From Nitrospiraceae bacterium (lineage in GTDB: Bacteria; Nitrospirota; Nitrospiria; Nitrospirales; Nitrospiraceae), in assembly GCA_013140715.1 (NCBI GenBank), contig JABFSG010000071.1:1-37221 (forward strand): 37,221 bases of DNA. The letters run 5' to 3'. Of the stretch, positions 26,663 through 35,294 are shown in pieces. The stretch's first letter is position 1. Each line of letters starts with the position of its first letter. The position numbers and the translations under genes are program-made. The notes below the pieces were generated by a model. The model made no database searches. It had not been told where the DNA came from and was given only the letters and a program-made list of their open reading frames with translations.

Positions 26663-28099
26663 TCAACTCCGACGGTTGTTTCTGAGCAGAATATACGGCG
26701 TGGCGATGCAGAGAATACTGCCCAAAACTAGAGGTACAGCCCACAGTTGCCACCAGGGTGCATTCGGTGAGACGGCGTAGGCGCGAGGCCAGGCGATGTT
26801 CACAAATTCGAAGACCGACCAGATGAACGCGATCGTATTGATCATCAATCCCCAGACGCCCAGCTTCAGCTCGCCCAATGCCGGGTTCCAGCGACCGGTC
26901 AGACGGGTGAACAACCCAACTCCGGTGGTCATAGCAAACATGGCGTACAACCCGCCTGTGCCAAAGGCGATAATCGTCGCCACCGCCCCGTCGTTCAGTC
27001 CGAACAGCAGCCCGAGTCCGGCCAGCAGCACCACACAAATCACCGCATTGCGTGGAATCTTGGAGGCGGTCACCCGGCTGAACATCAGAGGCATATTGCC
27101 CTCACGGGCCATGGAGTACACGATGCGCGATGTGTATTGCACCATGGATGCCCCGCAAGCCAGGAACGCAACCATGACGATCGCCAAAAACGGCGCCTCA
27201 GCCCAGGCCCCGAAGCTGCTGGCAATCACAGGTGTGACAGGATCGGATGTCGCGCTGGTATTGACCAGGGCCTCTCGATTAAAGCTCAATGTCAGAGCGG
27301 CGGAGTTGAAGAGCACCACCCCTCCCACCATGCACAGAGATAAAAAGATCGCGCGTGGAACCATCCGCTTGGGATTATGGGTTTCTTCGGCAATGGTGGA
27401 GCAGGCGTCGAACCCGATGAAAGCCCAACCGGAAATGGCAAGCGCCGCAAGAAATGCCGCGGTCTGGCTGGGCGCAGTCCCTGTGCCGAGATGCTGGAAC
27501 AGCTCGGAAAATGAATGTTGTCTGAAAAAGAAAAACAGCAGCAGCGCTACGCCGAACGAACCGACGATTTCCGCATAGACGCCCAGCGTAATGACCAGTT
27601 TAAATATATTTACGTGAGCCAAGTTGAGGAGCGTGCAGAGCGACAAAAATATGGCGCCCCATATGACTAAAGTGAGTCCTCCTCCATTCTCGAATCCAAA
27701 AAAAAGCGCAAGCCACACCCCGCCGGTATAGGCGGTCGTCGTGAGCATGGCGATCGTGGAACTGACGTAGATGACACCGGCATATTTCCCCGTGGTGACG
27801 CCTCCGAGCTGATGCGCCCACTTGTACGCGCCACCCGCAATCGGAATCTGCGAGGATAGCTCAGCGTAGACGGTAGCCACAAACATCTGCATCACGAGAC
27901 AGAGCGCCAGCGCGCCAAACCACCCGCCCCCCGTCACCACCGTCTGCACACCGATGATGGCATAGAGCCCTGCCACCGGCGAAACGGTTGCGAATCCAAT
28001 AGTCAGGCTATTCCAGAGACTCAGACTCCGGTTGAGTGTCTCAGTCCCAGTCGTGGCGGTCGCAGAAAGAGCCGCATCCGAACTTTCTGCGATTAACAT
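26663..28099 (-). CDS. APC-family permease, likely guanidine importer
   Basis: A 478-residue amino acid-polyamine-organocation transporter with about 12 hydrophobic segments. ATVSPVAGLY-like and AGGAYKWAHQLGG (helix 1 and 2-3 region, here IPIAGGAYKWAHQL) and GFDACSTIAEETHNPKRMVP are family hallmarks. It is the first full gene after the guanidine-I riboswitch and is followed by both deiminase subunits and the carboxylase, which is why guanidine is the inferred substrate. AGAGAGGA precedes the ATG by five bases. Its start overlaps a short upstream frame (28093-28170) by seven bases, so its translation may be coupled. Confidence 0.85.
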   Translation of the reverse strand: MLIAESSDAALSATATTGTETLNRSLSLWNSLTIGFATVSPVAGLYAIIGVQTVVTGGGWFGALALCLVMQMFVATVYAELSSQIPIAGGAYKWAHQLGGVTTGKYAGVIYVSSTIAMLTTTAYTGGVWLALFFGFENGGGLTLVIWGAIFLSLCTLLNLAHVNIFKLVITLGVYAEIVGSFGVALLLFFFFRQHSFSELFQHLGTGTAPSQTAAFLAALAISGWAFIGFDACSTIAEETHNPKRMVPRAIFLSLCMVGGVVLFNSAALTLSFNREALVNTSATSDPVTPVIASSFGAWAEAPFLAIVMVAFLACGASMVQYTSRIVYSMAREGNMPLMFSRVTASKIPRNAVICVVLLAGLGLLFGLNDGAVATIIAFGTGGLYAMFAMTTGVGLFTRLTGRWNPALGELKLGVWGLMINTIAFIWSVFEFVNIAWPRAYAVSPNAPWWQLWAVPLVLGSILCIATPYILLRNNRRS

Positions 28100-28170
28100 G
28101 ACAGTCCTCTCTGACTTGGCAGCAGATCAGACTGATTCGGTATGGAAAGAACTATGAAGTGGAAGTGCAT
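28093..28170 (-). CDS. 25-aa upstream reading frame overlapping the permease start
   Basis: AAGGAGA stands seven bases before an ATG that opens MHFHFIVLSIPNQ... ending RGLSC. The TAA stop lies inside the second and third permease codons, so the two starts overlap as in coupled genes. It is situated between the riboswitch and the permease. It may be a leader peptide that links riboswitch output to permease translation. Coding status is inferred from the ribosome binding site and the overlap only. Confidence 0.4.
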   Translation of the reverse strand: MHFHFIVLSIPNQSDLLPSQRGLSC

Positions 28171-28210
28171 GGCAATGTCTCCTTGCGAGCGAGTTAAATT
28201 CCAAGAAGGC

Positions 28211-28229
28211 CATGTACCACCTGTACATG
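28211..28229 (-). other. Perfect hairpin just after the riboswitch
   Basis: CATGTAC (28211-28217), a 5-nt loop, and GTACATG (28223-28229) form a perfect 7-bp stem directly 3' of the aptamer. No U-tract follows on the minus strand, so it is not a classical terminator. It may be part of the expression platform. Confidence 0.5.
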
Positions 28230-28230
28230 A

Positions 28231-28325
28231 TCTCCCGGGCTTTTATCCCTCCGTGGAGCCTCGCCATGCGAGACCGGAAACTCTCGGACCAGACACTGCC
28301 GGTAAAAGCAGTCGGAACCCTAGTT
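28231..28325 (-). promoter_or_regulatory. Guanidine-I riboswitch (ykkC class)
   Basis: Read on the minus strand, the conserved blocks occur in the right order: CTAGGGTTCCG (28313-28323), CTGGTCCGAGAG (about 28281-28292), ACGG and GGGATAAAAGCCCGGGAGA (28231-28249). These are the signature blocks of the ykkC/guanidine-I aptamer, which turns expression on when it binds guanidinium. The ligand-binding core looks complete. It lies about 130 nt before the permease start and, by position, controls the whole leftward guanidine operon. Confidence 0.93.
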
Positions 28326-28339
28326 TCGCCTTCGATCAG

Positions 28340-28368
28340 ATTTTACGACCCTGTAACGGAAAAGTCAC
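28340..28368 (-). promoter_or_regulatory. Promoter of the guanidine operon
   Basis: On the minus strand GTGACT (28363-28368) and TAAAAT (28340-28345) are 17 bases apart. The predicted start near 28333 is about ten bases before the aptamer, as expected for a riboswitch leader. Nothing supportable lies in 28369-28540. Confidence 0.5.
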
Positions 28369-28549
28369 GAACATTTCCTACACGGAAGCTGGAAAACTAC
28401 TCTGTCGGAACGTGGTTATTCTCGTCGGATTTCTCCAACATTCGCATGATACAGAATCGGAATATGGAAGTCTTAGGCTGAAGCACATCCCGATGCTGTT
28501 GGGATGACATAGCATCCTACTCGTATCGAAACCAGACTGGTTATGCTTG

Positions 28550-28647
28550 TTTATTTGGTTTGTTTAGTTGATTTGGTTCAATCCACGAGAGAAGCCCTGC
28601 GCACCAAACAAACAAAATAAACCAAATGAACCAGATCAACCAAACAG
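28550..28647. repeat. TTTGGTT/AACCAAA palindromic low-complexity repeat
   Basis: The left half (28550-28580: TTTATTTGGTTTGTTTAG, TTGATTTGGTTCA) and the right half (28603-28645: ACCAAACAAACAAAATAAACC, AATGAACCAGATCAACC, quoted in part) are built from complementary words, enclosing CCACGAGAGAAGCCCTGCG. It is related to 9391-9460 and 17119-17199 and abuts the glnA terminator. Confidence 0.65.
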
Positions 28648-28688
28648 AAAAGGCGTCCGTCTCCCAACCGCGAGAGACGGACGCCTTT
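28648..28688 (-). terminator. Intrinsic terminator downstream of glnA
   Basis: AAAGGCGTCCGTCTC (28649-28663) and GAGACGGACGCCTTT (28674-28688) form a perfect 15-bp stem with a 10-nt loop. On the minus strand the stem ends in TTTTCTGTTT. It is about 155 bp beyond the glnA stop. Between them, 28721-28830 carries GAGGTT and AACCTC words in inverted order, a low-complexity palindrome like the insert at 14125-14220. Confidence 0.85.
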
Positions 28689-28842
28689 GGCTACTGTGCC
28701 TTATTTGAAAAATTACAGTCGAGGTAAATCGAGGTTAGAGGCTTGGGCCAAGGGCATGGTCCACAGATTCCGACATCCAACCTCGAACCTCCAACACTCT
28801 TCTTCGCTCAACCTTGACCTCAACCTTAGCTTCTCTCAACTC

Positions 28843-30252
28843 CTACGCATCATAATAGAGAACATACTCGTAGGGATGTGGCCGCAACCGCATGGGATCG
28901 ACTTCCTTGGTGCGTTTGTAGCTGATCCAAGCCTCGATCAGGTCCTTACTGAAGACCCCGCCCTTGAGCAGGAACTGATGGTCCTGTTCGAGGCTGCGCA
29001 AGGCTTCATCCAGACTGCCCGGCATCGTACGGATCTTCGCTGCTTCCTCCGGCTCGAGATCGTACAGATCCTTTTCAGCCGGTTCACCGGGATTGATCTT
29101 GTTCTCGATCCCGTCCAGCCCCGCCATAAGCATGGCCGGAAAGGCCAAGTACGGATTCGCAGTCGGGTCGGGGAAGCGCACCTCGATTCGCTTGGCTTTT
29201 GGGCTCGGTGAATACATGGGAATCCTGACGCCCGCCGATCGGTTCCGGCTGGAATAGGCCAGCAGAACCGGCGCCTCGAAGCCGGGGGTCAACCGCTTGT
29301 AAGAATTTGTCGTCGGATTCGTAAAGGCCGCCAAAGCCGGCGCATGTTTCAAGATGCCCCCGATGTAATAGAGACAGAGTTGCGAGATACCGGCATATTC
29401 CTTCCCCGCAAACAGGGGCTTCCCGTCTTTCCAGATGCTTTGGTGCGTATGCATCCCGGTGCCATTGTCCCCAAAAATCGGCTTGGGCATGAAGGTGACG
29501 GTCTTGCCATGGCGGCGGGCCACGTTCTTGACGATGTACTTGTACATCATCAATTTATCCGCCGTCTTGACCAGCGAGTCGAAACGCATATCGATCTCAG
29601 CCTGGCCCGCCGTCGCAGTCTCGTGGTGGTGCTTTTCAATGTAAATCCCGGCCTTCTGCATCTCCAGAACCATTTCGCTGCGGATGTCCTGTTGCGTATC
29701 GGTCGGTGGAACAGGAAAGTAGCCTTCCTTGTGACGGATCTTTCCACCCAGGTTATGGCCTTCCTGTCCGATGTTCCAGGCGCCTTCTTCGGAATCGATA
29801 TGGTAGAAGCCGCTGTGGCCTGTCTGGTCATAGCGAACCTGATCGAAAATGAAGAATTCCGCTTCCGGCCCCCAGTAGGAGGTATCCCCGATCTTCGTGC
29901 TCTGGAGATATTTCTCCGCCTTCTGCGCCACAAACCGCGGATCGCGGTCGTAGGGCTCGCGCGTAATCGGATCGAGCACATTACCGATAAGGCTCAGCGT
30001 CGGAACGGCGCAGAACGGATCGAGCGAGGCCGTGTTCGGATCCGGCACCATCAACAGGTCGCTATCATTAATCGCCTTCCAACCCCGGATCGACGAACCG
30101 TCCAACCCGGATCCATCCTTGAACAACCCTTCGGTCAGTTCTTCTACGGGAATAGAAAAGTGCTGCCAAGTGCCGATCAGATCCACGAACTTCAAGTCCA
30201 CGACTTGAACTTTATGCTTCTTTGCGAACTCCGATACCTCGCGGGGATTCAT
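28843..30252 (-). CDS. glnA: Glutamine synthetase, type I
   Basis: A 469-residue GSI that joins ammonia and glutamate with ATP. Landmarks are the Asp50 loop [13 protein letters not shown], the [10 protein letters not shown] metal site, [10 protein letters not shown], and NRSAGVRIP. Tyr397 in [10 protein letters not shown] aligns with the E. coli adenylylation site, so the enzyme should be controlled by the GlnE proteins encoded nearby. The ATG at 30250-30252 is chosen because AAGGAGG is ten bases upstream; the TTG three codons earlier is too close to it. glnD ends 29 bp upstream, so the two form an operon. Confidence 0.96.
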   Translation of the reverse strand: MNPREVSEFAKKHKVQVVDLKFVDLIGTWQHFSIPVEELTEGLFKDGSGLDGSSIRGWKAINDSDLLMVPDPNTASLDPFCAVPTLSLIGNVLDPITREPYDRDPRFVAQKAEKYLQSTKIGDTSYWGPEAEFFIFDQVRYDQTGHSGFYHIDSEEGAWNIGQEGHNLGGKIRHKEGYFPVPPTDTQQDIRSEMVLEMQKAGIYIEKHHHETATAGQAEIDMRFDSLVKTADKLMMYKYIVKNVARRHGKTVTFMPKPIFGDNGTGMHTHQSIWKDGKPLFAGKEYAGISQLCLYYIGGILKHAPALAAFTNPTTNSYKRLTPGFEAPVLLAYSSRNRSAGVRIPMYSPSPKAKRIEVRFPDPTANPYLAFPAMLMAGLDGIENKINPGEPAEKDLYDLEPEEAAKIRTMPGSLDEALRSLEQDHQFLLKGGVFSKDLIEAWISYKRTKEVDPMRLRPHPYEYVLYYDA

Positions 30253-30281
30253 TCCAACCAAGCCTCCTTATGAACTGCGAT

Positions 30282-33032
30282 TTATGATGCTGACCCTATC
30301 ACGATGCCGCCCGCCGTGCCAACCTGCCGATCCATGAACAGATCGATATCCTGCTTGACGGTCGCGCGGATGGCCTCCAGCCGAGCAGGATCTTCGAGCT
30401 TGGCCCCCTGCTGGTCTGTCACATAGAACACGTCCGCCACCTGATGCCTGCCGCCGGTACGCAGAGACTGTTGTATATCGTCATCCAGCCTGGTCGAAAT
30501 CCGAGCCGCTTGGACCGACAGACCGAGATTGAAGATGCTGCGGGTAATAGCATACAACAGTCCTTGCGTATCGTCAGCAAACACATCGACAATTGTGGAC
30601 CGGTCGCATGTTTCGTTATCGATCTGCACCTCTGCCGCCTGGCGAGGAGCCGGCAGCCGGCTCACAGCGGACATCCTGGTATAGCGGCTCATCAGCCGCT
30701 CGACTGCCTCGTTGCCCTTCAACACTTGAATAATCATCTCGGCGATGGTCGCCCCGCGCTCGGGCGGGGGAACACCGACAAAATCGGGATCGGATGCCTG
30801 GAAGGTATTGACGACGACTCCGTCTTCCCGGGTCGTGATCTGGGCATCGACAATCTCAAGCCCCTGGGATGCCATCACACCGGCAATTTTCCATACGATG
30901 CCTCCGGTAAGGTTATCGTGGGTAATCACCGTATACTCGCAGATACCGAGCGCTTCATTGAAGCGATCCTCGACCAGTACATCGCCTGCCTGGAGCCTTC
31001 CGATCGCCCCCAGGTGGCTCGCGATCTGCTTCGGATGGATCCCGTAGAGATAGCGCAAAGGAAACTGGTTCAGTTGCGATTCAATCCAGTCCAGGCCAAC
31101 AGATGCCGTGTCCGGAAACTCGCGCGCCACTTCGCCGATCAATTGCTTGAACCGCTCGGGAGCGGCAACCTCGTCCCGCTCACCCGATACGACCGGCAGG
31201 GTGCGCAGATAGAGTTCGACGAGCAGGGACTCCTTCCACTTGGTCAAGACCCCTGGCCCCACCGCCGCAATATCGGCTGCCGTTAGGAGTAACATCTTAC
31301 GAAGAACATCCGGTGTCCCCATTGCCTTGGCGAAGAACCCGATCACCTTCTGGTCGTAAGGATCGCGCCGAAAGGCCGTGTGGGCCATGAGCAGATGTTT
31401 ATGCACCAGAAACGCCAGCTTCCTTGTCTCCTGTTCGTCGCAGCCCAGCCGCGCCGCAGTCTCTTCCGCAATCGTCTTGCCCACTTCGCAGTGATCTTCC
31501 TTCCGCCCCTTTCCCAAATCGTGCAACAGGATCGCCAGGTGCAGCAGATCCTTCCGCTTTATCTCCTGGCAGACCTTCCCTAGGACGCCTGTTTCCAACG
31601 CGAAGGCCTCTGCTTTTGCCACAGCCAGAATGGAATGTTCGTCCACGGTGTACTTGTGATACTGATTGAACTGCATCAGCCCGCGAAGGGCCGCAAAGAC
31701 CGGGATAATCTTTTCCAACAGGTGGACGCGATGCATCGATTCAAGCGTGCCTGCTACCCCCCCAGACCCGGCGAGGATCTGCAGAAACATGCGGCTGACC
31801 TCAGCGCTCCGAAAGGCCTCGCTCGACATGCTGTCCATCTGGCTGCGGATCTCGTCCAATAAGTCGCTGTCGATCTTGAGGCCGCGAGACCTTGCCGTCT
31901 CGAACAGCTGAAGCAACAGTTCCGGCCTATCCAAAACCCGAGCCCGCAGCTCGGAGGGAACGGTCAGTTCTTGGCCGTCCACCGCGAAATAGCCGTCCAC
32001 CGTGGCAGCAGGCAAGGCTCCGATCGAACGGCGCTTTTCAGGGGACACCAGACAACGGTCCACAAACCTGAGCATCGTTTCATGGAGCCCCATCGTCAGC
32101 CGGTAGTATCGCTGCATGAACTGCTCGACTCCCAGGAGATTAGGCTGGTCATGGAATCCGTACAGAGAGGCCAAACGGACCTGTTCTTCGAACGACAGAA
32201 TTTCTTCCGCCCGTCCAGCGTGAAGATGCAGAAACGCCCGCACACTCCACAGAAAATCGCGGGCCTCCGTCAAGGAGTGAAAATCCGGTCTCGAGAGGAA
32301 CCCACGATCCGCCAGGTCCTGGAGCGACGTGGCCTGGAATCTGGCCATGCCGGCCCACCGGAGCAGATGAAAGTCCCGCACTCCTCCTTTGCTCTTCTTA
32401 ACGTTAGGCTCCAGGAGATAGACTGTCTGTCCGAACTTGACATATTCGCGGCGGCGCTCCTCGACCTTCTGCTCGATGAAACTCTCGATCCCCTGACCGA
32501 CGACTTCCTGAGCATATCGGCGGCTGAACTCCTGGAACAGGTAGGGGCTGCCGGTTAAAAACCTGGAGGACATCATGGCGGTGCGAATCGTCAGATCCTT
32601 CGCGGCCAGATCGACACAATCCTGCATCGTTCTCATACTGTGACCGACCTGCAATCCGAGATCCCAGAGATAGTGGAGCACCTCACGGAACAGAGCCGGC
32701 GCTGCTTCCCCGGCCTCCTCGCGGAAGAGAAACATGAGGTCGATATCTGAATAGGGAGCTAACTCACGATGACCGTACCCTCCCAGCGCCACCAGACAAC
32801 AATACTGGTCCCCTGCAACCTGCGCCTGCTCACCGGACTGCCGCATAGCATTCTTGTATTTACCAATAATCAGCCCATCCACAAACTCCGTCAGGTCTGC
32901 CATCGCCAGAGCCGCCGGGACCCCCTCCATCAGTTTCTGCTGGAGGGCAAGCCGATGCCCTGCCAGGGTGGAGGCCGATGCGACCTCCACCCCGCGCAAA
33001 AGCCCAGGCTGAAACCCATTGTCCGATGCCAT
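30282..33032 (-). CDS. glnD: Bifunctional PII uridylyltransferase/uridylyl-removing enzyme GlnD
   Basis: The nitrogen sensor that adds UMP to PII when glutamine is low and removes it when glutamine is high. From the ATG at 33030-33032 it has 916 residues. The nucleotidyltransferase motif LGGYGHRELAPYSDIDLMFL is at 83-102, the HD hydrolase domain (LAILLHDLGKG) lies in the middle, and two C-terminal ACT domains bind glutamine (EYTVITHDNLTGGIVWKIAG; TQGLLYAITRSIFNLGL). The open frame extends to a GTG at 33083, but that lies in the T-tract and stem of the upstream terminator, so the internal ATG is preferred. The N-terminal start is otherwise weakly supported. Confidence 0.93.
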   Translation of the reverse strand: MASDNGFQPGLLRGVEVASASTLAGHRLALQQKLMEGVPAALAMADLTEFVDGLIIGKYKNAMRQSGEQAQVAGDQYCCLVALGGYGHRELAPYSDIDLMFLFREEAGEAAPALFREVLHYLWDLGLQVGHSMRTMQDCVDLAAKDLTIRTAMMSSRFLTGSPYLFQEFSRRYAQEVVGQGIESFIEQKVEERRREYVKFGQTVYLLEPNVKKSKGGVRDFHLLRWAGMARFQATSLQDLADRGFLSRPDFHSLTEARDFLWSVRAFLHLHAGRAEEILSFEEQVRLASLYGFHDQPNLLGVEQFMQRYYRLTMGLHETMLRFVDRCLVSPEKRRSIGALPAATVDGYFAVDGQELTVPSELRARVLDRPELLLQLFETARSRGLKIDSDLLDEIRSQMDSMSSEAFRSAEVSRMFLQILAGSGGVAGTLESMHRVHLLEKIIPVFAALRGLMQFNQYHKYTVDEHSILAVAKAEAFALETGVLGKVCQEIKRKDLLHLAILLHDLGKGRKEDHCEVGKTIAEETAARLGCDEQETRKLAFLVHKHLLMAHTAFRRDPYDQKVIGFFAKAMGTPDVLRKMLLLTAADIAAVGPGVLTKWKESLLVELYLRTLPVVSGERDEVAAPERFKQLIGEVAREFPDTASVGLDWIESQLNQFPLRYLYGIHPKQIASHLGAIGRLQAGDVLVEDRFNEALGICEYTVITHDNLTGGIVWKIAGVMASQGLEIVDAQITTREDGVVVNTFQASDPDFVGVPPPERGATIAEMIIQVLKGNEAVERLMSRYTRMSAVSRLPAPRQAAEVQIDNETCDRSTIVDVFADDTQGLLYAITRSIFNLGLSVQAARISTRLDDDIQQSLRTGGRHQVADVFYVTDQQGAKLEDPARLEAIRATVKQDIDLFMDRQVGTAGGIVIGSAS

Positions 33033-33063
33033 CGTCACAATGCGGACATTCCCTCTCGTCTGC

Positions 33064-33110
33064 GAAAAATCAGGGACAGGCACCCGCCGGAGGCGTGAGC
33101 CAGTCCCTGA
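33064..33110 (-). terminator. Intrinsic terminator after the PII gene
   Basis: On the minus strand CAGGGAC (33103-33109 complement) and GTCCCTG (33071-33077 complement) close a stem with an inner ACGCC/GGCGG helix, followed by ATTTTT. It begins one base after the PII stop codon. It separates amtB-PII from glnD-glnA and argues against the longest glnD start. Confidence 0.8.
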
Positions 33111-33524
<414 letters not shown>

Positions 33525-33550
33525 TCATCGATGGTCTCATGGCCTGTCTA

Positions 33551-34906
33551 TTACACGTGATAGGCTTTTTCACCGTGCTGACTGACATCCAAGCCTTCTT
33601 GTTCTTCATCCTGCGTCACGCGAATGCCCAGTATAACATCGATGATCTTGAGAATGATCCAAGTGCCGATCGCCGTAAAGGCCGCCACCGAAAGCACCAT
33701 GACGATCTGAGCCCCCATGAGAGAGAAGCCGCCCCCGTAGAACAGCCCATCGGCCGGAGAACCCATCGCCTTTGAATTGAACAACCCTCCGAGGATGCAG
33801 CCGGTCGCTCCACCGACACCGTGGACCCCCACGACATCGAGCGCATCATCGTAACCGGCAGCGCTCTTTATGAAGACCACGCAGATATAACAGATAGACG
33901 CGCCCGCAAGACCGACGAGGAATGCCGGAAACAGAGAGACAAATCCTGCTACAGGGGTAATGGTGGCCAACCCTGCAATCGTTCCGGTAGCCACACCGAG
34001 CGCGGTAGGCTTCCCACGATGGGCCCATTCGATCAACATCCAGACCACCGTCGCAGTAGAGGCTGCAATGTGGGTTGCCACGAAGGCGCCGATCGCCTGG
34101 CCATTCGCTCCAAGCGAACTACCGGCGTTGAAGCCGAACCAGCCGAACCAGAGGAGCCCAGCCCCCAGTACCGTGAGGGGAAGGTTATGGGGAGGCATGG
34201 GCGTATTCGGATAGCCTTTACGTTTGCCGAGCATAATGCAGGCAACCAACGCTGCCATACCGCAGGTCACGTGCACAACCGTGCCTCCGGCAAAGTCCAG
34301 AGCACCCATCGCCCCCAACCATCCACCGCCCCAGACCCAATGGGCTACTGGATAGTACACCACCACCGACCAGATGCCGAGAAACCACAACATCGAGGAA
34401 AATCTGATACGTTCCGCAAGGGCCCCCGTGATCAGGGCCGGGGTGATCGCGGCAAACATGAGCTGGAACACCATGAAGAGTTCGTGTGGAATCGTAGGCC
34501 CGTAGGTTGAATGGGGCTCGACTCCTACCCCCTTCAGCATGAACCAATCGAGATTCCCAATCACGCCTCCCACATCCGGGCCGAAGGACAGACTGTACCC
34601 GAACACCACCCAAGCCATGCTGCCCAGGCAGAGGCAGATAAAGCTATGCAAAAGCGTACTCAGAATGTTTTTTTGTCTGGTGAGTCCTCCGTAGAAGAGG
34701 GCCAAGCCCGGCAGGGTCATCAACATGACCAGCGCCGAGGAAACGATAATCCAGGCCGTATCGCCCGTATCGGCCTTCGGCGCAGCCGGGGCTGCGTCTT
34801 GTGCAGCGACATCTTGCACATTGAAAGCCGTCCATCCTGCCAAGACGACAAGGCAAATCAGGAAGACCGGCAAAATCTTTTTCATGTTGCTCATAGCCGA
34901 TAGCAT
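33551..34906 (-). CDS. amtB: Ammonium transporter AmtB
   Basis: A 451-residue Amt/Rh-family channel. The N-terminus MLSAMSNMKKILPVFLICLVVLAG looks like a cleaved signal (quoted in part: KKILPVFLICLVVLAG), then 11 membrane segments from about residue 50. Conserved are ALFYGGLTRQKN, DFAGGTVVHVTCG (first pore histidine), WFGWFGFNAGSS, and DVVGVHGVGGATG (second pore histidine). I chose the ATG at 34904-34906 because AAAGG is eight bases before it; other ATGs at 34915, 34894 and 34885 are possible. Linked to the PII gene, which normally plugs AmtB in ammonium excess. Confidence 0.95.
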   Translation of the reverse strand: MLSAMSNMKKILPVFLICLVVLAGWTAFNVQDVAAQDAAPAAPKADTGDTAWIIVSSALVMLMTLPGLALFYGGLTRQKNILSTLLHSFICLCLGSMAWVVFGYSLSFGPDVGGVIGNLDWFMLKGVGVEPHSTYGPTIPHELFMVFQLMFAAITPALITGALAERIRFSSMLWFLGIWSVVVYYPVAHWVWGGGWLGAMGALDFAGGTVVHVTCGMAALVACIMLGKRKGYPNTPMPPHNLPLTVLGAGLLWFGWFGFNAGSSLGANGQAIGAFVATHIAASTATVVWMLIEWAHRGKPTALGVATGTIAGLATITPVAGFVSLFPAFLVGLAGASICYICVVFIKSAAGYDDALDVVGVHGVGGATGCILGGLFNSKAMGSPADGLFYGGGFSLMGAQIVMVLSVAAFTAIGTWIILKIIDVILGIRVTQDEEQEGLDVSQHGEKAYHV

Positions 34907-35201
34907 AGGTTGCATCCTTTCATCCCCTGGTCAGGACGAGGTTGTCATGATGTTCGTCAACACGCTCTACAGGACTCCCCAAGATCGTCTCACGCGGCCC
35001 ATTCGACTGAAATCGGGACAAGTCTCTCCCTCGAAGCCGGCATGGCTCCGCAACTCTCTCTTGAACCTGTCGAAGGATCGGCCTACCCGAGTGGATTAAC
35101 GAAGCAGCGGCCCTAACAGTTGTTCCTTGCACGAGATCACCTCAATCCCGCACAGGCCTGCCTGTGCCTGTCCGCACAAGAAGCGAGTAGCTTCTATTGT
35201 G

Positions 35202-35233
35202 AGCGCCTCCGCAGCCCATGCCACGGAGGCGCT
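35202..35233 (-). terminator. Hairpin downstream of the porin gene, possible terminator
   Basis: AGCGCCTCCG (35202-35211) and CGGAGGCGCT (35224-35233) form a perfect 10-bp stem about 60 bp after the porin stop, without a clear T-tract. A second small stem AGAAGC-N5-GCTTCT lies at 35179-35195. The rest of the 388-bp gap upstream of amtB (34907-35294) shows no convincing sigma-54 or sigma-70 promoter that I can support. Confidence 0.4.
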
Positions 35234-35294
35234 TCAACCTAGGTCAACACAGGAACACTATGTCAACGTTCAAACCACTTCACGATACCCTGAC

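Noticed and set aside
26637-27038. N-terminal extension of the DUF1989 subunit
   Set aside because: It overlaps the permease C-terminus in another frame; a good ribosome binding site precedes the ATG at 26636.
34907-35294. Sigma-54 promoter for amtB
   Set aside because: GG...GC candidates such as the one near 35215 have the wrong spacing; none reaches the consensus.
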